Part shown: piece after piece, positions 18,265 through 27,617 of the stretch | How the letters are laid out: every line of letters starts with the position of its first letter | How positions within the stretch are numbered: position 1 is the first letter of the stretch | Source: Moritella sp. 24 | GTDB lineage: Bacteria > Pseudomonadota > Gammaproteobacteria > Enterobacterales > Moritellaceae | DNA length: 64,000 nucleotides | Direction: 5' to 3' | Assembly (NCBI RefSeq): GCF_018219155.1 | Contig: NZ_CP056123.1 | Coordinates: 1,745,505 to 1,809,504, forward strand | Translations under genes and position numbers: made by a program | The notes under the pieces: generated by a model | The model's database searches: none | Seen by the model: the letters and a program-made list of their open reading frames with translations, nothing else | Told to the model about the DNA's origin: nothing

Positions 18265-19176
18265 ATGATGAGACATTCTCTTCAAGCAATCACTGCCTTT
18301 GTCAAAACCGCATCATTGGGAAGTTTTGCCTCAGCAGCAAAAGATTTAGAACAAACTCCTGCCTCGATTAGTAAGCAGGTAAAAAAACTTGAGCAGCAAC
18401 TCGGTACGCGTTTATTAAATAGAACCACTCGCAGCTTATCGCTGACTGATGAGGGTAAATACTTATATAATAAATATCGTGCCGCGTTAGCGCTGTTAGA
18501 TTCTTCAAGTGATTGGTTAGATTTGAGAAAGCAGCAACCTTCGGGAAAGTTGCGCGTGAGTATGCCGCAAAGTATCGGGCTACATGTAATAATGCCATTA
18601 ATCCCTAAATTTAAAACGAAGTTTCCTCATATTGAGGTCGAACTATTTTTTGATGATAATGTAAAGGATCCGATAAGCCACGGATTCGATGTCGGTATTC
18701 GTGGTGGTGGTATGCCTTCAAGCGGATTAATCGCACGTAAATTGGTGCCAATGCAGTTCTTCTTATGTGCAACACCTGAGTATTTAGCTTCTAAACCAAG
18801 AATAACTTCGCCAGCAGATTTGGTCTTGCATCAGCAAGTACGTTTTCGGTTAACGGGCAATGGTAAGGTTGAAGAGTGGACATTTGAAAAAAGTGAAGAG
18901 ACTTTTACAGTGACTGAAAACACCGTACTAACGGTAAATACACAAGACGCTATGTGTGACGCAATTTTAGCACATATGGGGATTGGCTTTTTGGATGTTT
19001 TTAATTTAAAGCCCTATGTAGATTCAGGCAAGCTTGTTTACTTATTACCTCAATATCATAGCCTAGACCAAGATAGGTATTATCATCTTTATTATCCCAA
19101 TAGAGAAAACTTAGCGGCTAAAGTAAGAGTGTTTATTGATTTTGTAATTAAACATGTACAAGTGCCAGTTTTATAG
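18265..19176 (+). CDS. LysR-family transcriptional regulator
   Basis: The 303-residue protein has an N-terminal winged helix-turn-helix (about residues 4-62, SFASAAKDLEQTPASISKQVKKLEQQLG) and a periplasmic-binding-like effector domain. The subfamily resembles regulators paired with quinone reductases. It probably controls the divergent oxidoreductase gene and itself from the shared intergenic region. It is cargo. Confidence 0.9.
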   Translation: MMRHSLQAITAFVKTASLGSFASAAKDLEQTPASISKQVKKLEQQLGTRLLNRTTRSLSLTDEGKYLYNKYRAALALLDSSSDWLDLRKQQPSGKLRVSMPQSIGLHVIMPLIPKFKTKFPHIEVELFFDDNVKDPISHGFDVGIRGGGMPSSGLIARKLVPMQFFLCATPEYLASKPRITSPADLVLHQQVRFRLTGNGKVEEWTFEKSEETFTVTENTVLTVNTQDAMCDAILAHMGIGFLDVFNLKPYVDSGKLVYLLPQYHSLDQDRYYHLYYPNRENLAAKVRVFIDFVIKHVQVPVL

Positions 19177-19632
19177 AAAAGTGTTCCCATCTTCAATTTT
19201 TCACCCTTAACGGCCTTTGTTTATCAAAGTCTTGTGACTAAGATGTTCGTGATCATCTTAGATATAGAGTTCTTAGCCACTTTAAGAATTCTTAGATTAT
19301 CTTCATTATTTTAAGAATTCTTAAGTTGCGTAAGAATTCGACTTAATCTAGTCGTTAGTTAATACGCCCTTGTTGATGAACCAATAGTCTTGCAGCAATT
19401 TTAAACCCTAGCTTGCCCCAAATCGAGTTAGAGTTTTACTCCCGCATGTTTTATTCATGGAAGTTCGCCATACATTTTATCATGTGAAAAATGGGAGTAA
19501 TTTGGTATATCAAAGTTACTCATCAAAATTGACCACTGAGTCTTAAATTTTCCTATTAATTAAATACAATGTACTGTAATTTAAACTACCTATTTATGAG
19601 TGTAATGGTAAGTATCTACAGGAGAAGTACTA
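19177..19632. other. Noncoding cargo spacer with a dispersed-repeat copy
   Basis: The stretch from about 19395 to 19510 is an inverted copy of the cargo repeat family, sharing TTGCCCCA, the CTCTAACTC-type element and CATACATTTTATCATG with the copy at 21478-21665. Upstream, 19260-19340 has several AAGAATTCTTA-type short palindromes. I see no gene. Confidence 0.65.
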
Positions 19633-20364
19633 ATGGTGAGTGTGGAAGAACATTATGAAAGCCTATTATCTGATGTATATACATGGCTAATGGGTGGATT
19701 TGATGAAGCAAAAAGAAGTAATTTAGTGTTCTTTCAAAATAGAAACATTACTCCTTCATCTTCTGGTATCGCTTTTGATTTAGGTGCGGGATCTGGCTTT
19801 CAATCTATCCCTTTGGCAGAACTCGGTTTTAATGTAACAGCAATAGACCTTAGCCCAAAATTATTGGATGAGCTAAGGTCGAACTCTAATAATAAGTCAC
19901 TCGTTACCATCAATGATGATATTTTAAATTTCAGGGACCATCTTAGTACTAATTGTGAATTGATAGTCTGTATGACTGATACAATTACGCATCTAAAATC
20001 GAAGAATGACGCTTTAACTATATTCCAGAACTCATTTAGTTCGCTTGAGGATGGTGGGAAGTTAATTCTAACTTTTCGTGACTTATCTACAGAACTTAAA
20101 GATACAGATAGGTTTATTCCGGTGAGAAGTGACGAAAATATCATCTTCACCTGTTTTTTAGAATATGAGCGTGAAACAGTTAAGATACATGACATTGTTT
20201 ACATCAAAAAAAATGATAAATGGGAACTTAATAAAAGTTCTTATCGTAAGATCAGACTCTCTGTCGAGTGGGTAGAAAAACAACTTTCTAATATTGGCTT
20301 TAAAATTGAAGAATCAAGTAATAGGAACGGCTTCCAAACAATCGTAGCTGTAAAATCAAGCTAG
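19633..20364 (+). CDS. SAM-dependent class I methyltransferase
   Basis: A 243-residue Rossmann-fold methyltransferase. Motif I is FDLGAGSGFQSIPLAE (about residues 48-63), followed by the acidic IDLS loop end and motif II-like LIVCMTDTITHL. It transfers a methyl group from S-adenosylmethionine; the substrate is unknown. AGGAGAAG precedes the ATG. An eroded attC-like end follows the gene, so it may have arrived as an integron cassette. Confidence 0.85.
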   Translation: MVSVEEHYESLLSDVYTWLMGGFDEAKRSNLVFFQNRNITPSSSGIAFDLGAGSGFQSIPLAELGFNVTAIDLSPKLLDELRSNSNNKSLVTINDDILNFRDHLSTNCELIVCMTDTITHLKSKNDALTIFQNSFSSLEDGGKLILTFRDLSTELKDTDRFIPVRSDENIIFTCFLEYERETVKIHDIVYIKKNDKWELNKSSYRKIRLSVEWVEKQLSNIGFKIEESSNRNGFQTIVAVKSS

Positions 20365-20384
20365 ATTACAATGAGAAAATCAAG

Positions 20385-20423
20385 ATGCTAAGCCACTTTT
20401 CACCCATTATTTGGGCGTTATAT
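20385..20423 (+). repeat. Partial attC-like cassette end
   Basis: The hairpin ACCCATTATTTGGGC is followed by GGGCGTTATAT, resembling the R' side of integron attC sites (cleavage at G-TT). The opposite R'' end is not recognisable, so this is a partial site at best. Confidence 0.45.
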
Positions 20424-20458
20424 TTTTATTGAATTCTGTACATTATTAGTAGGAAATT

Positions 20459-20845
20459 ATGATCAATCGTGAATGGTTAATTGAATTGTTTTCGCATCTG
20501 GAAAATGGAAACCCCCAAGGATTTTTTGCACATGTCCATGATGATGTTGTATGGGAAGTAACTGGAACTCATCCGCTTGCTGGTATCTTTACATCTAAGC
20601 AAGACTTCATTTCAGGGACAATTTCAAAATTGAATGAAGTATTAGAGTCACCTTTATCATTGAAATTAGTTTCTTGTATTACTGATGGGAGTTCAGCTTC
20701 AATTGAATTGGTTGCCAATTCAGTAACAAAAAAAGGGGCTGAGTTTCATAATCGTTATTGTTGGGTTTGCGAATTTGAGAATAGCCAAATAGTACGGGTT
20801 CGTGCATATTTAGATTCAGCATTAGTTGCTAAAACGCTGGCTTAA
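20459..20845 (+). CDS. NTF2/SnoaL-like small protein
   Basis: The 128-residue protein has the cone-shaped NTF2-like fold signature: an N-terminal helix, FFAHVHDDVVWEVTGTHPLAG (about residues 21-41) and a C-terminal strand with IVRVRAYLDSALV. Members act as isomerases, hydrolases or binding proteins; the specific role is not readable. AGGAAAT precedes the ATG. Its downstream attC site makes it a complete integron-type cassette. Confidence 0.82.
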   Translation: MINREWLIELFSHLENGNPQGFFAHVHDDVVWEVTGTHPLAGIFTSKQDFISGTISKLNEVLESPLSLKLVSCITDGSSASIELVANSVTKKGAEFHNRYCWVCEFENSQIVRVRAYLDSALVAKTLA

Positions 20846-20873
20846 CATTGTAGAATTGAGTTTAGTGCACAAA

Positions 20874-20975
20874 ATCTAACAAGGGTTTTCAAGTTGGACT
20901 CGTAACAGCTTGCTCGGTTCCACTTCGTTTTACATTTTAGTAAGCTATTACCCGTCGCTTAAAATGGCGTTGGTC
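20874..20975 (+). repeat. Integron attC recombination site
   Basis: TCTAACAAGGGTTTTCAAG at the left pairs with CGCTTAAAATGGCGTTGG at the right. The inner segments GGACTCGTAACAGC and GCTATTACCCGTC also pair. This is the imperfect inverted-repeat layout of an approximately 100-bp attC with cleavage at GCG-TTGG. No integrase gene is in the window. Confidence 0.8.
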
Positions 20976-20998
20976 TTTGCTCTGTAGGAGGTGTACGC

Positions 20999-21460
20999 AT
21001 GCAAGTAAACATCAAAGGCATTGTTGAATTAGATAAACTCAATATGAGTAATATCCTTTTAAATTCTAAGGATGAGTTTTCCTATGACACCAGAAAAAAT
21101 CAGCTAATTAAAGAGATATCTGATGGGATTAAGATTGTTGAATATAATAACGGTCTACAGTTAGCAGGTTATATTCAGTATGATTTTTTAGAAAATGGAA
21201 ACTGCTTCATTTTGTCTCTACAAGTTCACCCTTTACATAGAGATGGTGCTGTACTTAAGACTCTCTTTAAATCATTCGCAAAAGAATTAAATAAAGAAAA
21301 GCCAAATGCGTTAATAAGCTACGTACATATGAGTAACCCTATCTCTATACAGCTACACAAAAGGTTAAAATTTGAAATACAAAAGGAATATGAACAAAAG
21401 TTTAAATTTATAATTGAGGGAATTAATTTACAAAAGCTTATTGATAAATTTCATAAATAA
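20999..21460 (+). CDS. GNAT-like acetyltransferase
   Basis: A 153-residue protein with a GNAT-type middle region: the strand CFILSLQVHPLHRDGAVLKTLFKSFAKELN (about residues 76-105) matches motif A, although the usual Q/RxxGxG/A loop is modified. The C-terminal HKRLKFEIQKEYE resembles motif B. It starts 23 bp after the attC site with TAGGAGGTG upstream, so it is the first gene of the next cassette. The substrate is unknown. Confidence 0.7.
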   Translation: MQVNIKGIVELDKLNMSNILLNSKDEFSYDTRKNQLIKEISDGIKIVEYNNGLQLAGYIQYDFLENGNCFILSLQVHPLHRDGAVLKTLFKSFAKELNKEKPNALISYVHMSNPISIQLHKRLKFEIQKEYEQKFKFIIEGINLQKLIDKFHK

Positions 21461-21938
21461 ACTTGTTGTAACTGCTTCGCTATACTTTCAGTAATGCGAA
21501 ACGTCCTCTCTGATGCTTAAGCTCTAAGCCATTTTTGTCCACGAACGAGTTAGCTAATAGGGCTAACTCAAAATTGCCCCATATTACGTTAGAGCTTCTA
21601 CTCACTCACGTTATGCGCATACCGGTTTACTATACATTTTATCATGAAAAATTGACCAACTGAGCTGATCATATTATACATAATAAAATGGTTAGATAAG
21701 GCGGTTTTATACTGTAGTTTTAGTAGTTTGGTGAAAAGAATCACGATTTAACAAAAGACCTTAGGTTTGCCTTGTACCTAAAAATAAATAGAATATACTC
21801 AATCACATAGCTAGGCTTGTTTATAATTTACAAGACTAAATTATAATATTAGCATTTAACAAATTTTTCTAGGTGGCATTTAACTGCGCTGCTGAAAACG
21901 GCGTAATGCGCATGACTAACCTTCTATGAAAGGATTCA
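21461..21938. other. Noncoding cargo spacer with a dispersed-repeat copy
   Basis: The stretch 21478-21665 is a long inverted copy of the cargo repeat, including GAGTTAGC-GGCTAACTC and AGCTCTAA/TTAGAGCT inverted arms. The rest is AT-rich. Near 21865-21910 is a GCGCTGCTGAAAACGGCGTAATGCGC segment broken by a loop. I see no gene. Confidence 0.6.
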
Positions 21939-22682
21939 ATGATGAAAAAAGTATTGGTTACAGGTGGTAGCAAAGGTATTGGGTTAGAAACGGTTAAAAC
22001 CTTTTTTGCTCAAGGGTATACAGTTATTACGTGCGCTCGCTCTATAGAGACTTGGCGTGAAGTTATTTTTTCTAATCCCGAGCTTTCTGATGTCGATTTT
22101 CAAATTGTTGATCTATCCGACAATAGCCAAGTTGATAACCTGTTTACTCATATTAAATCAGCCTATGGTGAATTAGATATCGCGGTTAATAATGCTTCTC
22201 CGGCATTAGGCTCTGGTGGTACGTTTTCAGAAGTGGCCGTCGATGCGCTATTTAAAACCTTAGTCAGTGATTTTTGGTCACATGCATTATGTCTAAAGCA
22301 TGAGCTTCAACTTATGTCTAAAGGTGCATCTATCGTCAACGTCAGTTCAGTGAACGGCATACGTCCAACACCAAATGCATCGATGTATAGCGCATCAAAA
22401 CATGGCTTAGAGGGTTTAACTCATTCAGTCGCACTTGAAGCAATTAAGGATGGTATTCGAATAAATGCTGTTGCGCCTGGGGTTACTTGGACACCTCGCT
22501 GGGAGGAGAGACAAGCAACACAAAATCCAAGTATTCGCAGTGAAGTCGAAGGTGTAGTTCCAATTAATCGGTTTGCAGCTCCATCAGAAATTGTGAATGC
22601 TATTGAGTGGTTATGTTCTGATAAATCAAGCTATGTTGTGGGACATACTCTCGTTGTCGACGGAGGTTTATCTCTGACTTAA
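21939..22682 (+). CDS. Short-chain dehydrogenase/reductase
   Basis: A 247-residue classical SDR. The cofactor loop is TGGSKGIG (about residues 8-15), NNAS lies near residue 88, and the catalytic Ser-Tyr-Lys is seen as VSSVNG, then YSASKHG. The C-terminal VVGHTLVVDGGLS is the family end. It reduces or oxidises an unidentified carbonyl or alcohol with NAD(P)H. It lies 25 bp before the next acetyltransferase gene, so the two are likely cotranscribed. Confidence 0.9.
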   Translation: MMKKVLVTGGSKGIGLETVKTFFAQGYTVITCARSIETWREVIFSNPELSDVDFQIVDLSDNSQVDNLFTHIKSAYGELDIAVNNASPALGSGGTFSEVAVDALFKTLVSDFWSHALCLKHELQLMSKGASIVNVSSVNGIRPTPNASMYSASKHGLEGLTHSVALEAIKDGIRINAVAPGVTWTPRWEERQATQNPSIRSEVEGVVPINRFAAPSEIVNAIEWLCSDKSSYVVGHTLVVDGGLSLT

Positions 22683-22707
22683 TGTTTCAAATATATAAGG
22701 ATATTAC

Positions 22708-23217
22708 GTGGAAATAAGGTTTGGAAAGCTATCCGATGTAATCGTTATTACAGACATATTTAACTTCTACATCATTAACACAAATGCTCGTTTCGAAGAA
22801 CAGATTTTTTCTTACGAAGATAGATTGGAATGGTTTCAGCAATTTGAGTCTAATTCAAAGTATCAAATCTATGTGGTAATAGAGAATGATTCGGTTTTAG
22901 GGTTTGCTTGCTCTCAACCATATAGGTCAATATCAGCATTTGAGGGCACAGTGGAAGTTACTGTTTATCTCGACGAAAACGCTAAAGGTAAGGGAGTTGG
23001 TTCATCACTATATAGTCGACTTTTTGTCGAGTTGGAAGCGCAAGGAGTTCATAGAGTCTTGTCAGGCATCGCGTTACCCAATGACGCATCCATTGCTTTA
23101 CACAAGCGTTTTGGCTTCAGAGAAGTCGGTGTATTCAACGAATATGCTCAGAAAAATGGAAAATACATCAGTTCAATTTGGTTGGAGAAGGTACTCCCCT
23201 TAAATCTCACTTTATAA
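22708..23217 (+). CDS. GNAT acetyltransferase (phosphinothricin acetyltransferase-like)
   Basis: A 169-residue GNAT protein. Motif A is VEVTVYLDENAKGKGVGSSLYSRLF (about residues 82-106) with the acetyl-CoA loop KGKGVG, and motif B is HKRFGFREVGVFNEYAQKNG. The sequence resembles the Pat/YncA group that N-acetylates amino-acid analogues. It starts with GTG after AAGGA. It is cotranscribed with the SDR gene. Confidence 0.88.
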   Translation: MEIRFGKLSDVIVITDIFNFYIINTNARFEEQIFSYEDRLEWFQQFESNSKYQIYVVIENDSVLGFACSQPYRSISAFEGTVEVTVYLDENAKGKGVGSSLYSRLFVELEAQGVHRVLSGIALPNDASIALHKRFGFREVGVFNEYAQKNGKYISSIWLEKVLPLNLTL

Positions 23218-23310
23218 TGAGGCGTTACCTTATTTTTATAATGCTAATTAAGCTTGTTTGAGTGACCACTCTAAGCCATTTCTGTCCACAAACGAGTTAA
23301 CTCGATATTC

Positions 23311-24270
23311 TTATTGGTTAATGCAATAAAGTGATTTAATAGTTTCCTTTAACCACAGCAACTTCGGATTGTGAGCGTTACGTTTATGCCAAATCAACGT
23401 GAAGGGAATTAATAGCTTATCATGATAAGTTTTGTCTACTGGGATAGGTAAACACAACAAATCTGGATGCTGTTGCTTAGTATAATGTTGACAATATGCG
23501 GGGGCTGTAGTGATCATATTTTGATCTGGTTGAGCTGACATGAATAATGATTGCTCAAAGCTAGCCATAGTAAGCGTGATATCTCGTTTCAATCCCTGTT
23601 CACTTAATACTTCATCTAACGCCCAAGTTTCACACTTTTCCCAAACAATATTGATATGTGGATATTTGAGGAATGTCTCGAGGTTCCATTTTTCTTGCAA
23701 GGCCGGATGATCTTTATGCAAATATACAACCGGAAGATCATAAAAAAGAATTTCAAAGTCAATGAAGTAAGGGAGTAGATGCAATGACTCTTTAGAGCGT
23801 GGATGACTTTCTCTTCCCGTGAGACCAATATCAGTTTCACCACGGATAATTGATTCTAAGGAATCGTAATCCCAGTTATGCGTTTTTATTTTAGCGTCTG
23901 TATAATGCTGTTGAATCTTCTGAGCTAGTTCATTTAGCATGGTTAGCAGAAGCGGAGATTCTATCGCTAAATCAAATTGAATCCCTTTTGGCGAGTCACC
24001 ACTATGTTTTTCCAGTAATTGGCTACTTATCTGTAGCCAATCTGCAAGATCTTGTTCCATGCTCTGTGTGAAAGGGGTTGGTGCTAATCCTTTGGGGGTT
24101 TTAACAAACAGAGGGTCATCAAACCAATCTCGTAATTTTCTCAACGACTTACTCACTGTAGATGGCGTGACATTCAACTTTTTTGCTGTTCTTGATACGC
24201 TATGTTCTTTAGATAATAGTTGTAATGTATACAGCAAGTTAAAATCAAGCTGAGCAAGTGATTTTTTCAT
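23311..24270 (-). CDS. LysR-family transcriptional regulator
   Basis: The 319-residue protein has an N-terminal helix-turn-helix (about residues 8-66, [22 protein letters not shown]) and an effector-binding domain. Its start overlaps the end of the MFS gene by 26 bp, so both are translated from one mRNA. It probably regulates the exporter operon. Confidence 0.9.
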   Translation of the reverse strand: MKKSLAQLDFNLLYTLQLLSKEHSVSRTAKKLNVTPSTVSKSLRKLRDWFDDPLFVKTPKGLAPTPFTQSMEQDLADWLQISSQLLEKHSGDSPKGIQFDLAIESPLLLTMLNELAQKIQQHYTDAKIKTHNWDYDSLESIIRGETDIGLTGRESHPRSKESLHLLPYFIDFEILFYDLPVVYLHKDHPALQEKWNLETFLKYPHINIVWEKCETWALDEVLSEQGLKRDITLTMASFEQSLFMSAQPDQNMITTAPAYCQHYTKQQHPDLLCLPIPVDKTYHDKLLIPFTLIWHKRNAHNPKLLWLKETIKSLYCINQ

Positions 24271-25444
24271 ATTGATGACCGTGAGAAGGTTTAGGTATCC
24301 ATAATATTAGAGCAAGGCTAATTACGCTACCTATAATCAAGGTTGTAAGTAGCATATTCAGTGCATTTATGTCTGCAGCTCCCATTAACCAAATGTACAA
24401 AGCCGAACAAGATACTTGAGTTATACCAAGCAATGAACTTGCCATTCCTGCGCGTACAGAATACGGGCTAAGAGCCTGACTCATAGATACACCAAAACCA
24501 ATGGCAAAACCCGCACATAACAGTCCAAAACTGAGTAAATACAAATGATTATTTAAATTCAAATAGAGTGTGAGTGCTATCATCGCAGCAGCTAGTGCAA
24601 ACAATATTTGCGATGCTAGTAGTAAGCTGCGTTCTTTAAATATAGATAATGCAAAAGGTGCTGAAAACGAGGTAAGCATACTGACTAAAGCGGTACCTGC
24701 CACAATAGTAGAATACTCGCTTCTATCAAACCCCATTTCTCCCATTATCAATAAAGGCGATACGTTGACATACGTTAAAATGGTCATCACTCCGAGCGAA
24801 GTTATAACCACGCGGCTGATAAAAAAGCGCTCTAAAAATGATTCTTGCACAAGGTTACAGTCTGAATGAATATTATTAATGGCAGTTAGCTTGCGTGGCT
24901 TAGTTTCTTTTAATATCAGTGAAGATAATAGGCTGACCACGCACCCCATCAGTGCCATCGTAATAAATAGACTTGGCCATGGGAATTTGAGCATTATAAG
25001 GTAACCAATCACGGGGGCAATAACAGGAATAACACAAGTGATCCCGTTGAGCATAGAAAGTACTTTAGCACGTTGGATGTCGTCCAAAGTATCTCGGATA
25101 ATTGCAAAGGCAGCCACGTAACAGCTACCTGCACCAATCCCTTGGATGAATCGAGCAATAAGAAACTGCGTACTATGTTCGGCCATTCCAGCAAGTATTG
25201 ATGATACTGTAAAGATGATGGCTCCCGTAATAGCTACAGGTTTACGACCTATTGAATCGGCCACTTTCCCAGCAATAAGCATTGTCGTTGCCATACCTAT
25301 TAAATAGATAGAAAAAGCAAAATGCAGTTGGAATTCAGTTGCGTGAAGATCCGCTGCAATTTGTGGCAGGCCAACAAGATAAAGATCGATGGCAGTGGGA
25401 TAAAGTAGTACAAGCGTAAAACAACAAAGAAGGTAACGGAACAT
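24245..25444 (-). CDS. MFS drug exporter (Bcr/CflA type)
   Basis: A 399-residue protein with about twelve membrane helices. The first loop carries [16 protein letters not shown], the MFS motif A, and the fifth helix region contains the antiporter motif C-like [17 protein letters not shown]. This is the Bcr/CflA drug:H+ antiporter group. A 13-bp perfect inverted repeat begins directly before the start codon. It forms an operon with the LysR gene. Confidence 0.9.
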   Translation of the reverse strand: MFRYLLCCFTLVLLYPTAIDLYLVGLPQIAADLHATEFQLHFAFSIYLIGMATTMLIAGKVADSIGRKPVAITGAIIFTVSSILAGMAEHSTQFLIARFIQGIGAGSCYVAAFAIIRDTLDDIQRAKVLSMLNGITCVIPVIAPVIGYLIMLKFPWPSLFITMALMGCVVSLLSSLILKETKPRKLTAINNIHSDCNLVQESFLERFFISRVVITSLGVMTILTYVNVSPLLIMGEMGFDRSEYSTIVAGTALVSMLTSFSAPFALSIFKERSLLLASQILFALAAAMIALTLYLNLNNHLYLLSFGLLCAGFAIGFGVSMSQALSPYSVRAGMASSLLGITQVSCSALYIWLMGAADINALNMLLTTLIIGSVISLALILWIPKPSHGHQYEKITCSA

Positions 25445-25483
25445 ATCATACTCATAAATTAATTAATTAGTTATGAGTATGAT
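25445..25483. promoter_or_regulatory. Palindromic operator before the MFS-LysR operon
   Basis: ATCATACTCATAA (25445-25457) and TTATGAGTATGAT (25471-25483) are perfect inverted repeats with 13 bp between them. They lie immediately upstream of the exporter start codon, which suits repressor or LysR binding. Confidence 0.65.
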
Positions 25484-25577
25484 AGTGCTGTAAATATTGG
25501 CTGACGAGTGAGTTTTATGACATCAGGTATTTCCATTCACGACAAACACTAAAATAAGCTTTGGTTATTTTGATACT

Positions 25578-25690
25578 AAATCTAATGAATATTACTATCA
25601 GCTAGTACAATAACTCTAACTCACTTATGTCCACTAACGAGTTAGCTGATCTGGCTAACTCATGTGATCACCAAGCGACTCTGACAACAT
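25578..25690. repeat. Cargo dispersed-repeat copy
   Basis: This contains the TCTAATGAAT...CTAGTAC segment shared with 37436-37505, the CTCTAACTC and GAGTTAGC/GGCTAACTC inverted arms, and ATGTGATCACCAAG shared with 41660-41690. Confidence 0.65.
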
Positions 25691-25852
25691 CGTTTTTTCG
25701 GTGTGTTTCGGGCGTAATTACACAATATTGATCTTCGGTAAAAAGGCAATACGACCAGCGTTTTTGTATCTGTTATGATGCGTACATCATTCTAGGATGG
25801 ATGGTGTATCTGGTACAGTTATCGCTGCAATATATTAAGGATTTCCTCTCAT

Positions 25853-27148
25853 ATGAATAAACATCTAAATATCTTTAGAACCTACGCAAAGACTGAACGA
25901 GCCTACCAATTGGAAAACGATCTAACTCGTGCGTTGGCGATATGTATGCAAGAAGATGCATTATTTCTGCATGAAGTACTTAAGATTATTTTTGCTGGCG
26001 ATGAGCTTTACAACCAACTATTTGAAGACTTAAATAGTTTCCCGAATCTTAAAATCGCGATTCAAAAGAACTCTAAAGATATTAAGGGCTTTAAGCATAT
26101 CTATGCAGTTAGTTTGAGTGAAACCGAGATGACCGACTTCTGGGCTCAAACAAGGGTGGATGAGTACGACCCGATTTGTGATTTAGTGCTCACCATCAAC
26201 GATGTTTGTATAGTAATTGAAGCAAAGAGGGACTGTATCGACTGTACCGCTCAGCTGTATAATCAAATCTTCAACATCCTCCGTAAGGATGGTCTGAATC
26301 TCGACGATTGCAGAGATAAGGTGACAGATAGAGATTTGAACTGGTCGAAGTTAATGACGGTTGCGGTAAAGGTATCTAGCTTCGAGCGGATGAGTGGAAA
26401 CAAGAACCGTTTTTTGACCGACTTCATCAAGCTAATAAAAGATCATAATCCAAATTGGCTCCCAGCTACGCCTATCGGTTCACTTAACTCAATTAATGCT
26501 GATGCCATATATCGTCGTGTTCGCATGGCTGTAGAGCATTTTGAGACATCTAAAGTGGGGTTAGAGCTCCTTAGTTACAATGATCGTCTTGGCACAACCT
26601 TTTCGAAGAGCTGGGCAAATGAAGTGCTGTTTCACGTAACTAAAGAAGAAGACTTAGTAGCTTCTATCTACCCTGGTAACACGAAAGGTCAGGGATGGCA
26701 TATCTTCCATAAAGATCCTGAATTCAATCAAGAGGTAGTCTTGAATGGCAAATCATATCCTGTTTCTATCGGTTGTCACATCAAGTTTTCAGGGCAGGGT
26801 TATGTGACAGGTCTTTGGTTTGATGAAGATAAGCTAAAGAAGAAGTTGTATACACAGAAGAACTTTCAGAATAAAACAGGTCGTTATTCGAAAGAAAACT
26901 GGCACGAGATTGAAGCACTTCTTGATGAGCACTTAGATTATGACTGGCGAAAACAATGTGATTGGAAAAGTAAGATACTTGATTCCAACAGAACAGTAAT
27001 TAATTTTGCCATTGGGTATGTAGTTGAGTTGGCTGTGCCTAGAGAAACGCTAAGAAATATTGATACTCAGATACAAGACATTGGGCCGCTTACAAAGCTT
27101 TTAGGTGACATATATGATACTTTCGAGAATGATTTAATTAAATCTTAA
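25853..27148 (+). CDS. Probable PD-(D/E)XK nuclease-fold protein, cargo
   Basis: The 431-residue protein is not one I recognise by name. Residues near 105-125 read DPICDLVLTINDVCIVIEAK: an Asp, about ten residues, then Glu-Ala-Lys, the signature of the PD-(D/E)XK restriction-like nuclease fold. The preceding helix and the QLYNQI helix after it fit that fold. The C-terminal half is rich in aromatic and charged residues, possibly a substrate-recognition domain. As a solitary cargo gene beside the CRISPR array it may be an anti-phage or anti-plasmid effector; that is inference. AAGGATTTCC precedes the ATG. Confidence 0.6.
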   Translation: MNKHLNIFRTYAKTERAYQLENDLTRALAICMQEDALFLHEVLKIIFAGDELYNQLFEDLNSFPNLKIAIQKNSKDIKGFKHIYAVSLSETEMTDFWAQTRVDEYDPICDLVLTINDVCIVIEAKRDCIDCTAQLYNQIFNILRKDGLNLDDCRDKVTDRDLNWSKLMTVAVKVSSFERMSGNKNRFLTDFIKLIKDHNPNWLPATPIGSLNSINADAIYRRVRMAVEHFETSKVGLELLSYNDRLGTTFSKSWANEVLFHVTKEEDLVASIYPGNTKGQGWHIFHKDPEFNQEVVLNGKSYPVSIGCHIKFSGQGYVTGLWFDEDKLKKKLYTQKNFQNKTGRYSKENWHEIEALLDEHLDYDWRKQCDWKSKILDSNRTVINFAIGYVVELAVPRETLRNIDTQIQDIGPLTKLLGDIYDTFENDLIKS

Positions 27149-27251
27149 AGAGTGGTCGTCATGAGTGGTATGGCAGAGTGATTTTGACCACTTGCTTCGA
27201 CGTTTTCAATACAAAACCTTATCTGAATAACTATAAACAGAATAAGTCTTT

Positions 27252-27306
27252 AAAAACTGACTGAGTAATTAACTTATTGCTCAGTTGTATAAATTACTCA
27301 ATCAGT
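27252..27306 (-). terminator. Terminator of the CRISPR array transcript
   Basis: On the minus strand ACTGATTGAGTAATT pairs with AATTACTCAGTCAGT (one mismatch) across a 24-base loop and is followed by TTTTT. It lies just past the last array repeat. Confidence 0.75.
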
Positions 27307-27341
27307 TTGTTTTCATATTTTTTCAACTAGAAAGAGTTAAT

Positions 27342-27489
27342 CGCCCTTGCTACCTATGCGGTAGTTCATGTTTCAAATGGGTTATTACGTCGGCGTTTAT
27401 ATTGATCAACTACCTGTGCGGTAGTGCACCAATCCAGCGGCCTTTCTTATACTGCATAATCTTGATCAACTACCTGTGCGGTAGTGCAC
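27342..27489 (-). CRISPR. Main type I-F3 CRISPR array, two spacers
   Basis: Two identical 28-nt repeats (27462-27489, 27402-27429) and a diverged terminal repeat (27342-27369) flank two 32-nt spacers (27430-27461 and 27370-27401). The hairpin core is CTACC-GCACA-GGTAG, the Cas6f cleavage stem. Transcription is minus strand, continuing from cas6. I find no match for either spacer within the window, so they probably direct transposition to other DNA such as plasmids or phages. Confidence 0.96.
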
Positions 27490-27617
27490 TATTACTTAAT
27501 TAAATATAGCTATTATTTTTTATGTGGTTAGCAAAATTTCAGTAAAATAACTAATTTTTTGAAGTTTTAAAAAACCATAATAAAATGAATGAATTAAACT
27601 CAAGTTATAAAAAATGG

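Noticed and set aside
27370-27461. Main-array spacers as folE homing guides
   Set aside because: Neither spacer aligns with the folE 3' end; only the mini-array spacer does.
27285-27503. A 72-codon plus-strand frame across the main CRISPR array
   Set aside because: Its repeated peptide (INYLCGSA) is just translation of the CRISPR repeats; there is no ribosome site and the array is read on the other strand.
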